Source: DAOUCP01 sp034432155 | Lineage (GTDB): Bacteria; Chloroflexota; Anaerolineae; Epilineales; Epilineaceae | Assembly (NCBI GenBank): GCA_034432155.1 | Contig: DAOUCP010000103.1 | Coordinates: forward strand, 1-14,122 | Length of the DNA stretch: 14,122 nt | Reading direction: 5' to 3' | Shown here: piece after piece, positions 6,560-12,927 of the stretch | How the letters are laid out: each line of letters starts with the position of its first letter | How positions within the stretch are numbered: the first letter of the stretch is position 1 | Position numbers and translations under genes: made by a program | Notes under the pieces: model-generated | What the model was told of the DNA's origin: nothing | The model's input: the letters and a program-made list of their open reading frames with translations, nothing else | Databases searched by the model: none

Positions 6560-6634
6560 ACGACGAGGCCGCGCGACCGAGTCGGGCAGGCAATCCTCGA
6601 GCAAGGCCGCAACGTCATCCGTCGGCCTCGGCAG

Positions 6635-6674
6635 CTGCCTGAGACGAGCGGCCGGTGGTACACTCCCGCCGCTC
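6635..6674 (+). promoter_or_regulatory. Possible zupT promoter overlapped by a hairpin
   Basis: CTGCCT (6635-6640), an 18-bp spacer, then TACACT (6659-6664). An inverted repeat with 10-bp arms, one mismatch and a 9-nt loop (arms GAGCGGCCGG at 6646-6655 and CCCGCCGCTC at 6665-6674) encloses the -10. It could be an operator for a metal-responsive repressor. No T-tract follows, so it is not a typical terminator for dnaE2. Confidence 0.35.
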
Positions 6675-6788
6675 TGCGACGATGTCCGGCCAACGCGATC
6701 CCCATTCCGGCAGCCGCCTGCCCGCCGTGTCAGGCGGTCCTTGGCCAGCGGGCAGTGCCACCTTGCCCTTGCCCCGCGGAGGGACGAG

Positions 6789-7649
6789 GTGAGCAACTTC
6801 GCTCTGGCGTTTGCCCTCACCGTGTTCGCCGGTCTGGCGACCGCCATCGGCAGCGCCATCGCGTTCGCCGCACGGCGCACCAACTACCGCTTCCTGTCGG
6901 TAGCTACCGGCTTCTCGGCCGGCGTGATGCTCTACGTCTCCTTCGTGGAACTCCTGCACCAGAGCGCCGCTGCACTGCTGGACGGTCACGGCGATCCGGC
7001 GGCGTACTGGTGGAGCACCGGCTCCTTTTTCGTCGGCATCGTCGTGATTGGCCTGATCGACCAACTCATCCCCGCCGCCGAGAACCCCCACGAGAGCCGG
7101 GGCGACGCCGAATTGGGCCCGCTGCACGCCAATGGGGTTGTGGCCTCGCCGCACCACCCACCAGCCGGCAGTCCGCCAGGCCTGATGAAAACGGGCTTGG
7201 TGACGGCAGCGGCCATCACCATCCACAACTTCCCGGAAGGCATTGCCACGTTCCTGGCGGCTCTGCACGATCCCACTCTTGGTGCGGCCATCGCCGTGGC
7301 GATCGCCGTGCACAACATCCCCGAGGGCATCAGTGTGTCGGTCCCGATCTTCTATGCCACCGGCAATCGGCGCAAGGCGTGGCTTTGGTCTGCCCTGAGC
7401 GGTCTGGCCGAGCCGCTGGGGGCCCTCATCGCCTACCTCGCCTTGCGCCTCGTCATCGCCGGCGGTTCCGAGACCATCCCCTCCGGGTGGCTGGGGCTGA
7501 TGTTCGGCGCAGTCGCAGGCGTCATGGTGTACATCAGCCTCGATGAGCTGCTGCCGACGAGCCGGGCCTACGGACGAGGCCACGACAGCCTGCTCGGCCT
7601 GGTCGCCGGCATGGCGATCATGGCCATCAGCCTGCTCCTCATGCGGTAA
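6789..7649 (+). CDS. zupT: ZIP-family metal transporter, ZupT type
   Basis: A 286-residue integral membrane protein with about eight helices. It carries both ZIP signature helices: IHNFPEGIATFLAAL with His146, Asn147, Glu150, and VHNIPEGISVSVPIFYATGN with His175, Asn176, Glu179. These residues form the binuclear metal site of ZupT-like proteins, which import zinc and, less selectively, iron, manganese or cobalt. The loop between helices 3 and 4 (about residues 95-135) is hydrophilic and holds several His (NPHES, PHHPP), as in many ZIP proteins. I chose GTG 6789 because GGAGGG lies five bases upstream and the first helix follows directly; upstream codons look non-coding. It stands alone, with a 229-bp gap after dnaE2. 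The family is certain; substrate preference cannot be read from sequence. Confidence 0.92.
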   Translation: MSNFALAFALTVFAGLATAIGSAIAFAARRTNYRFLSVATGFSAGVMLYVSFVELLHQSAAALLDGHGDPAAYWWSTGSFFVGIVVIGLIDQLIPAAENPHESRGDAELGPLHANGVVASPHHPPAGSPPGLMKTGLVTAAAITIHNFPEGIATFLAALHDPTLGAAIAVAIAVHNIPEGISVSVPIFYATGNRRKAWLWSALSGLAEPLGALIAYLALRLVIAGGSETIPSGWLGLMFGAVAGVMVYISLDELLPTSRAYGRGHDSLLGLVAGMAIMAISLLLMR

Positions 7650-7685
7650 GCCGGGGATGGCGACTCCCCTGCTGAGAACGCCGGC

Positions 7686-7715
7686 TTGGCCCCCCAGCTT
7701 GCGGGGCGATACACT
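7686..7715 (+). promoter_or_regulatory. Promoter for the HEPN/nucleotidyltransferase pair
   Basis: TTGGCC (7686-7691), 18-bp spacer, TACACT (7710-7715). Each hexamer matches the consensus at 4 of 6 positions. It predicts a leader of about 105 nt to ATG 7827. Confidence 0.4.
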
Positions 7716-7826
7716 TGGCTGGCCGGCTTCGCTCTCTACTCGGCGCCTCCACGGAACGGCCAGGCGCGCGAGCAGGCGAGCGGCAGCCTTGGCTGGCAGA
7801 GTGGGCGGACACCCAAGAGGTGGACG

Positions 7827-8216
7827 ATGGAGCGATCGAGAGACTGGTGGGTGCAGGCACAAGCCGATCTGGCTCATGCGCGAAACGCACGCGCGGAAGG
7901 CGCCTATGACTGGGCCTGCTTCGCCGCTCACCAGGCGGCAGAGAAAGCCATGAAGGCCGTGCTGGAGAAGAACGGCAGTCGAGCCTGGGGCCACACCTTG
8001 ACCTTCCTGTTGCAGGCACTGCAGAAGGCGGAGATGCTTCCTCCGGACCTACCGGATCGAGCTCGTATCCTCGACAAACACTACATTCCGACTCGCTATC
8101 CCAATGGGTTACCGGAGGGCGCGCCAACGGAGTTCTATACCCGCCAGGAGGCGGACGATGCCATCGGCCATGCAGAAGCGATCCTACGGTTCTGTGACGG
8201 TGTACTCCATCGATGA
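7827..8216 (+). CDS. HEPN-domain protein, putative toxin of a HEPN/MNT pair
   Basis: A 129-residue all-helical HEPN protein. The opening DWWVQAQADLAHARNARAEG and CFAAHQAAEKAMKAVLEKNG, then HTLTFLLQAL, are typical. The RNase motif R-x4-H is present as Arg80-ILDK-His85, followed by YIPTRYPNGLPEG. In HEPN/MNT (type VII) systems this protein is an RNA-cleaving toxin that the partner nucleotidyltransferase silences by adding AMP groups, often to a Tyr near the motif; Tyr86 is adjacent here. I chose ATG 7827 because AGAGG lies six bases upstream and the HEPN fold begins at once. The partner gene starts inside this gene's last 59 bp, so production is tightly coupled. Alternative: a non-toxic HEPN protein paired with a nucleotidyltransferase of other function. 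Confidence 0.85.
   Translation: MERSRDWWVQAQADLAHARNARAEGAYDWACFAAHQAAEKAMKAVLEKNGSRAWGHTLTFLLQALQKAEMLPPDLPDRARILDKHYIPTRYPNGLPEGAPTEFYTRQEADDAIGHAEAILRFCDGVLHR
8146..8151 (+). promoter_or_regulatory. Internal Shine-Dalgarno setting the nucleotidyltransferase start
   Basis: A full AGGAGG six bases before ATG 8158, inside the HEPN coding sequence. It decides the start of the downstream gene in favour of 8158 over ATG 8104 or ATG 8170. Confidence 0.7.
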
Positions 8217-8577
8217 GGAGAAGATATGGCAGGCCCTGGAGTTGTTCGCAGAGGCTCTCCGCGCCCAACCGGAAGTCCAGGCGGTCATGGTGTTTGGCTC
8301 CTTGGTCGAGGGACGGGTCGCGGTGGACAGCGACGTCGATGTGCTCGTGGTTCTGGCGGAGAGCGACGTTCCCTTCCTGGAGCGTAGGGCTCGTTATGCT
8401 CCAACCGATTTCCCGGTCCCGATCGACGTATTCGCTTACACCCTAGCCGAGATTCAGCGCGGCCAGCGGCTGGCCGAGCACGCCATCGCGACGGGCCGCC
8501 TCCTTTGGTCCCGCCCAACATTCGACCTACGCTGCACCGACCGGCAAGCCGAGGAGTGCCGACAGCGGCCCAGCTAG
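8158..8577 (+). CDS. Nucleotidyltransferase (MNT), putative antitoxin
   Basis: A 139-residue minimal nucleotidyltransferase of the pol-beta fold. The active-site motif is VMVFGSLVEGRVAVDSDVDV: Gly47-Ser48, then Asp59 and Asp61 (with Asp57 nearby) as metal-binding acids. A further acid is probably the Asp in VPIDVFAYT. In type VII toxin-antitoxin pairs such enzymes transfer AMP to the HEPN toxin and block it. The gene overlaps the HEPN gene by 59 bp in another frame and has its own strong ribosome site, so the antitoxin can be translated independently. The last 20 residues (CTDRQAEECRQRPS region) are unconserved in look. Fold and active site are clear; antitoxin function is inferred from the pairing. 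Confidence 0.85.
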   Translation: MPSAMQKRSYGSVTVYSIDEEKIWQALELFAEALRAQPEVQAVMVFGSLVEGRVAVDSDVDVLVVLAESDVPFLERRARYAPTDFPVPIDVFAYTLAEIQRGQRLAEHAIATGRLLWSRPTFDLRCTDRQAEECRQRPS

Positions 8578-8617
8578 CAGCTTCTCTCGCCCGGCGCCCT
8601 TGACGACGGCAAACAGA

Positions 8618-8707
8618 GACTCTCCCCTGGCTCGCGCGGTGCGCTGGGCACGAAAGGGCAGCCAAGGCGAGGTCGGGGGACTCTCCTCACGCTCGCGCAG
8701 TTCGCTG
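8618..8707. repeat. Imperfect 29-bp direct repeat between convergent genes
   Basis: GACTCTCCCCTGGCTCGCGC at 8618 and GACTCTCCTCACGCTCGCGC at 8679 begin two 29-bp copies, about 24 of 29 identical and 61 bp apart. They lie in the 177-bp gap between the nucleotidyltransferase and selD stops, where no gene or clear terminator is visible. Confidence 0.5.
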
Positions 8708-8754
8708 CCGAGCTGAGAAGGCTCGCGGGCCAAGGCAAGCATGGCCGTCCGGCA

Positions 8755-9801
8755 CTAGCTGACCAGGATGCCCTCGCCGGCGACGACCTGGCCAACTACC
8801 CAAGCGACCTCCCCCACGGTGCCGAACTTCACGAGCAACGGCTCGAGCGACTCGGCCGGCACCGCCGCCAGCAGACCACCGGAGGTCTCAGGCGTGAAGA
8901 GCAGCATCCGGACGGCTTCCGAGATCGGCTCGGCAAAGGTCACCCGACTGGCATAGGCTTCCTGGTTGTTGCAGGCACCACCTGGGAAGCACTGGGCCAA
9001 CGCGTACTCGCGGGCACCCGCGACGAAGGGCAAGTGCTCCAGCCAGAACTCCAGACAGACGCCGCTGTGCTCCGCCACCTCCAGGGCATGGCCCAGCAAA
9101 GCAAAGCCGGTGATGTCAGTACAGGCGTGGGGCTCGAACTCCCGCAGCACCGCGGCGGCGCCGCGGTTGAGGCGCCGCATGCTGGCCGTCGCCTCCTGCA
9201 CATGGGCCGCAGCAGCCTGCTGGCGCTTCAGAGCCGTGGTCACCACCCCCACGCCCAGCGGCTTGGTGAGCACCAAGCGATCGCCCGGCCGGGCGCCAGC
9301 CTTGGTCCAGAGCTTGTCGGGGTGTACGAGCCCGGTGACAGCCAGGCCGTACAGCGGCTCCTTGGCGTCCACGGTGTGACCACCCGCCAGGACCGCCCCC
9401 GCCTCGGCCACTTTGGCCGCTCCGCCACGAATGATCTCGGCCACGACCTCGTTCGGTAGCTCTGCCGGAAAGCCGCACACGTTCAAGGCCATGAGGACCT
9501 CACCGCCCATGGCATAGACATCGCTCATGGCGTTGGCGGCGGCGATGGCGCCGTAGTCGTAGGGATCGTCCACAACGGGCGTGAAGAAGTCGATCGTCTG
9601 GACGATGGCCTGATCGGCCGTCAGCCGATAGACGGCCGCATCATCGCCCGTGTCCAGCCCGACCAGCAGATCGGGATGGTCCTGGATGCGGAACATCCCC
9701 GCCAAGGGGCGCAGAACCTGCGCCAGGGCCAACGGCCCTTTCTTGGCCGCTCAGCCAGCCGCACTGGCAAGGGAGGTCAGTCGAATCTCGTGGCGCGTCA
9801 T
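8755..9801 (-). CDS. selD: Selenophosphate synthetase SelD, selenocysteine-containing
   Basis: SelD makes selenophosphate from selenide and ATP, the selenium donor for selenocysteine and selenouridine. The frame from ATG 9801 (MTRHEIRLTSLASAAG) meets TGA at 9751-9753 and continues AAKKGPLALAQVL. The TGA is codon 17, and Lys20 follows, exactly where SelD has its catalytic Cys/Sec17 and Lys20, so the UGA is read as selenocysteine. Further SelD motifs are LDTGDDAAVY, TIDFFTPVVDDPYDYG, AMSDVYAMGG, GGHTVDAKEPLYGLAVTG, CTDITGFALLGHALE and ETSGGLL. Total length is 348 residues, normal for the family. CAGGG lies upstream of ATG 9801. Starting at TTG 9732 instead would remove the catalytic residue. 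Other genes here use TGA as a stop, so decoding must be context-dependent. selA, selB and selC are not seen in the window. Confidence 0.93.
9725..9739 (-). promoter_or_regulatory. Bacterial SECIS-like hairpin downstream of the Sec UGA
   Basis: On the minus strand AGGGCC-GTT-GGCCCT forms a perfect 6-bp stem with a three-base loop. Its loop G is 18 nt after the UGA, within the distance at which SelB-bound bacterial SECIS apical loops are found. A short GCG/CGC pairing may extend it at the base. This supports recoding. Confidence 0.6.
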
Positions 9802-9834
9802 GTGGCCGTCCCTGCTCTTGGGCCTGGCGGGCGC

Positions 9835-9863
9835 AAGCTAGCACAGACCTTCCACGCCGCCAA
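9835..9863 (-). promoter_or_regulatory. Candidate selD promoter
   Basis: On the minus strand TTGGCG (9858-9863), a 17-bp spacer, then TAGCTT (9835-9840) with TGC just before it. The -10 is weak (3 of 6), but its GTGCTAG context matches the promoter before the M42 peptidase gene. Confidence 0.35.
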
Positions 9864-9990
9864 GCTGCGCTCCGCTACCCACCGAGGTGGCGAACGCATG
9901 GGCAGCCGCAGCGGCCCTGGCTAGCAGCCCTTTCCAGCACGACAGTCCGTGCTTCGGCGCTGCAGCTCGCGTTCGACCGCGGCCACGCCT

Positions 9991-10019
9991 TTGACAAGAG
10001 CCAGAGCGGGGGCCACAAT
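9991..10019 (+). promoter_or_regulatory. Promoter of the transglutaminase-like gene
   Basis: A perfect TTGACA (9991-9996), a 17-bp spacer, then CACAAT (10014-10019, 4 of 6). It predicts a leader of about 64 nt. Confidence 0.5.
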
Positions 10020-10046
10020 GGCGTCGGCTGGCTGCTCGCAGGTCGA

Positions 10047-10060
10047 GTTGGCTTGCCAAC
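10047..10060 (+). promoter_or_regulatory. Perfect inverted repeat GTTGGC-TT-GCCAAC
   Basis: A 6-bp palindrome with a 2-bp centre between the predicted transcription start and the ribosome site (GGAGGAG, about 10077-10083) of the transglutaminase-like gene. It could be an operator; a 2-nt loop is too tight for a stable RNA hairpin. Confidence 0.3.
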
Positions 10061-10089
10061 GACAGGCTCTCTAGCCGGAGGAGATTGCC

Positions 10090-12381
10090 ATGGCTGCCCT
10101 AAGCCGGACCATCCCATTGACCCTCGTCGCCCTGGCCTTGCTGGTACCTATCCAGCGAGCCACCGGGACTCCGCTTCCGCATTCGCTGGGCATGGCCGAT
10201 GCGGCGCCCCGAAACGCGGCCCCCGGGGCCGACCGAGCGGCGCGTTCGACGGACGAGCGCTGCTCGACCGCCTGGCTGGAGGCCGACGGCGTATCGCCGG
10301 TTGCCTTCCAACCGGCCAGGCGGCTGGGCAGCGTCGGTGGCTCGACAGGGACAGCTCGGCTGTCGAGCGGGCCCCGTCTCGAGTCGGGACAGCAACCCCG
10401 GCCTTCCTCGCCGCACGCCGACGGCCCAGGGCAGCGACTTGCGTTCGACGATGGTGTGTGGCAACCGGTGGCCACGAGCACCCGCCACGTGGCGGTCCGT
10501 CCAGGCCAACACTTCGCCGTTCGCGTCGACACCGCCGGTCGCGGCCTCCTCGACCTCTTGCCCCAGGATGGCCTACGCGACAGCGCCCGCTGGGCTATCG
10601 ACTATGCACCCGATTGGCTGGCCGACGAGTTGGCGGCCGCCTTTGCCGAGCTATCGGCCGACCGGCAAGACCTCTACGCGAATCTGCTCTTGGCCAGCCG
10701 CGACCCCATCGTCGACGAGGTGGCCTTCCAGATCGCTCACTTGGGCGCCGGAACCCTGAACCATCGGCTGTTCACACCCGACCTCATCGTGCGCAATGCC
10801 CAACTCATGTACGAGCACGATCGAGAACTCCAGTACGTCGACATCGTCAACCACGGCTCGGCCGCCGAGGGCGGCGACTACTTCAGCACCACCCTGTACT
10901 TCTACCGCCGCGGTCCCCAGGGCGGCATCGCCTGGGCCGAGGTGCCGCGAGACGTCTACTACTGGTACGTCGTCCATCCGCGGCTGAGTGACGAGACGGT
11001 CAAAGCCTCGACGGAGGCCAGTACCCGCCAGGCCACGTACGGCTACTTCTGGCGCGAGTACTTGTTCCGCAACCCAGACCCCAGCCATGACTACACCGCT
11101 CCGCGGGCGGGCTACGCCGGCTTCCCGCTGCTGGCAGATGTCTTGCGACGACCTACCGTGCTGTGGGATGGCGAGACGGTGAACCTCGACGGCGAACGGC
11201 CGTGGACCGATGCCGACACCGCCCTGGACGTGCTCGGCCACTGGGTGAGCTCGATCCTGCCGGACAAGGCGTCTGGCAACCGGCCGGTGCAGCCCAACCA
11301 GATTGCCTACGAGCACAACGGTAACTGCGGCGAGATCCAGGATTTGCTGGGCGCCGCCTCGCGCACCGGTCTCGTACCCAACGTGCTCATCTCGGATCAC
11401 TGCGAAGACCACGTTTGGAACCAGGTATACGTGATGGAGCCGGAGGAGGGATGGATCCCCTACCAGGTGGACTGGGACGGCGGTCCGACGCGCATCAACG
11501 TTTGGGGGGTGGCCTACGACCGCGACCGTGGCGGCGGCAAGGACGTGTCCGCCGTGTGGGCCTGGCGGCCCGATGGTTTGCCGATCGACGTCGTCGACCG
11601 TTACTCGCAGGCGTGCTCGCTGCTGGTGCGCGTCCGGGACGCCAAAGGCCGACCGGTCGATGGTGCCGTGGTGGTCGTCTACTCCGAGGCCTGGCAGTCG
11701 ACCGAGTTCGTGCCCGCCACCTTCGCTGCCACCGACAGCCGTGGCCAGGCAGCCTTCCGGCTAGGCGACCATCAGAACTACGGCCTTCGCATCGCCAGCG
11801 AATTGGGGAACTACCCGACCGACGGTCAGACCATGGTGCAGGTCATCCGCGATGCCGTCGCCGACGAAACTTACCTCCATGAGGCCGTGGTGAGCGGGGA
11901 GGCGAGCGTGCCCGCCTTCGCCGTGGCGGCGCCCCCGAGCGGCGATCACTTCCGGCTGCTGGCGCGTTTCTCTGTGCCGGCGGAATTCGCGAGCGCGGCC
12001 AGTCTCTTCGCCCCTGACGGGGTCTTCCGGACACGTTACCAGCCCGGCCAGCTCGGCGCGTTCCTGCTCTCCGAGGAGGCCTACACCGCCTACCGCAATC
12101 GCGAGCCTTTCGTGGCCGATGGCGCCCTGGCCGACGCGAGCGAAGGCCTCTTTGATGTCGGACTGACGTCGGCCACCGGTGTGCGGTACGTGGTCTACGA
12201 CGCCGGCGGTCGGAGTCGGAACACGCAGCTCCTGGACGTCAGCGTGACCCTCTATGTTCCGGCACCACCGGCTACGGCAACGCCGACGGCAACCGCTACC
12301 TCAGCGCCGACGGCCACGCTGGTGCGACCCGAGTTCGCCATCCACCTCCCGGTCGCGGTGCGCGATCACGCCCCATGGTGA
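10090..12381 (+). CDS. Secreted transglutaminase-like protein with C-terminal anchoring-type tail
   Basis: A 763-residue exported protein. A signal peptide covers about residues 1-26 (MAALSRTIPLTLVALALLVP). Residues 27-130 are low-complexity; 130-330 form a conserved-looking domain of unknown role. The transglutaminase-like core has Cys413 (HNGNCGEIQDLL), His441 (CEDHVWNQVYV) and an Asp at 461 or 463 (YQVDWDGG), the Cys-His-Asp triad of this papain-like fold, which can cross-link or cleave proteins. Residues about 508-575 (LLVRVRDAKGRPVDGAVVVV) look like a carboxypeptidase-regulatory beta-sandwich. A Thr/Pro/Ala linker (ATPTATATSAPTAT, about 730-745) leads to the terminal FAIHLPVAVRDHAPW. I recall such LPxxxR tails after Thr/Pro linkers in exported Chloroflexota proteins; a surface-sorting role is inference. 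ATG 10090 is preceded by GGAGGAG. Substrate unknown. Confidence 0.85.
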   Translation: MAALSRTIPLTLVALALLVPIQRATGTPLPHSLGMADAAPRNAAPGADRAARSTDERCSTAWLEADGVSPVAFQPARRLGSVGGSTGTARLSSGPRLESGQQPRPSSPHADGPGQRLAFDDGVWQPVATSTRHVAVRPGQHFAVRVDTAGRGLLDLLPQDGLRDSARWAIDYAPDWLADELAAAFAELSADRQDLYANLLLASRDPIVDEVAFQIAHLGAGTLNHRLFTPDLIVRNAQLMYEHDRELQYVDIVNHGSAAEGGDYFSTTLYFYRRGPQGGIAWAEVPRDVYYWYVVHPRLSDETVKASTEASTRQATYGYFWREYLFRNPDPSHDYTAPRAGYAGFPLLADVLRRPTVLWDGETVNLDGERPWTDADTALDVLGHWVSSILPDKASGNRPVQPNQIAYEHNGNCGEIQDLLGAASRTGLVPNVLISDHCEDHVWNQVYVMEPEEGWIPYQVDWDGGPTRINVWGVAYDRDRGGGKDVSAVWAWRPDGLPIDVVDRYSQACSLLVRVRDAKGRPVDGAVVVVYSEAWQSTEFVPATFAATDSRGQAAFRLGDHQNYGLRIASELGNYPTDGQTMVQVIRDAVADETYLHEAVVSGEASVPAFAVAAPPSGDHFRLLARFSVPAEFASAASLFAPDGVFRTRYQPGQLGAFLLSEEAYTAYRNREPFVADGALADASEGLFDVGLTSATGVRYVVYDAGGRSRNTQLLDVSVTLYVPAPPATATPTATATSAPTATLVRPEFAIHLPVAVRDHAPW

Positions 12382-12404
12382 GGCAGAGCAACCGGCCGGT
12401 GGGT

Positions 12405-12635
12405 TCAACGTCGGCAGGCGGCGCAGCCGCCCGGCGAGGGGCGGCAACTGCCGCAAGCAGAAGACGAGCGCGTGGCAGCCGGGTTGGCGTTGCCGCCGCG
12501 TGAAAAGGCGAAGCCTGAGATGAGTCGCTCGCAGGCCCCGGAACCGCACCCTGGGCAACGAACCTCGGCTTCCTGGCGCACCAGTTCCTCGAACCTTGCC
12601 TGGCAGGCCAGACAGCGATACTCGTAGATCGGCAC
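12405..12635 (-). CDS. FmdB-family zinc-ribbon protein
   Basis: A 76-residue protein of the FmdB/Zn_ribbon_8 family. It opens MPIYEYRCLACQARFEELV and has two CxxC pairs (Cys8/Cys11 and Cys27/Cys30) that form a zinc ribbon, followed by CERLISGFAF. The C-terminal tail is Cys-rich (ACGSC, CAAC), also usual for the family. FmdB proteins are putative regulators; their molecular role is not established. ATG 12635 has AAGGGG upstream. It is convergent with the transglutaminase gene, with only 23 bp between their stops. The family call is strong. Confidence 0.88.
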   Translation of the reverse strand: MPIYEYRCLACQARFEELVRQEAEVRCPGCGSGACERLISGFAFSRGGNANPAATRSSSACGSCRPSPGGCAACRR

Positions 12636-12832
12636 CCCTTACGTCCTTGCGATCGGCCGGCGGAGCATCCTTCCGGGCCGTTTCGCGCCACGAACGATAG
12701 CATCGGCCGGTCCTGGCCGGCAAGGCCGGGAGGGCTCGAATCGGCGCGTCGCACCATGCGCGCCTGCCGCCTGGGCCGGCCCGTCGCGCCTCGCACCATC
12801 CCAGCCTAAGGCCAGCGTTCGGGCGGCCAGCG

Positions 12833-12862
12833 TTGACCTGTCGCCGGAGCCGGTGCTAGACT
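12833..12862 (+). promoter_or_regulatory. Promoter of the M42 peptidase gene
   Basis: TTGACC (12833-12838, 5 of 6), an 18-bp spacer, then TAGACT (12857-12862, 4 of 6) with TGC directly before it as an extended -10. The predicted leader is about 60 nt. This is the best-formed promoter in the window. Confidence 0.55.
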
Positions 12863-12927
12863 GCCCTTCGCGCCGCCTCGCCCTGTCCGAGGCAGGGCTC
12901 GTCCCTGCGTCGCAGAAGGAGCCAATT

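Larger units (their letters stand above)
9802..10089. other. Divergent promoter region between selD and the transglutaminase gene
   Basis: 288 bp. It contains a minus-strand promoter near selD, a consensus plus-strand promoter and a small hairpin, listed separately. I looked for a tRNA (including selenocysteine tRNA) and found no acceptor/T-arm pairing around the only GTTCGAC. Confidence 0.5.

Noticed and set aside
6615..7994. 459-codon minus-strand frame opposite zupT
   Set aside because: It mirrors zupT and the HEPN gene; no recognisable domain and composition of an antisense shadow.
8755..9732. SelD starting at TTG 9732
   Set aside because: This start removes the catalytic residue and the conserved N-terminus that is readable through the UGA.
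9842..10080. Selenocysteine tRNA gene near selD
   Set aside because: The only TTCGA candidate (GTTCGAC around 9971) has no pairing T-stem or acceptor stem.
12382..12404. Bidirectional terminator between the transglutaminase and FmdB genes
   Set aside because: A CCGGCCGG palindrome is present but there is no loop or T-tract to support a terminator.
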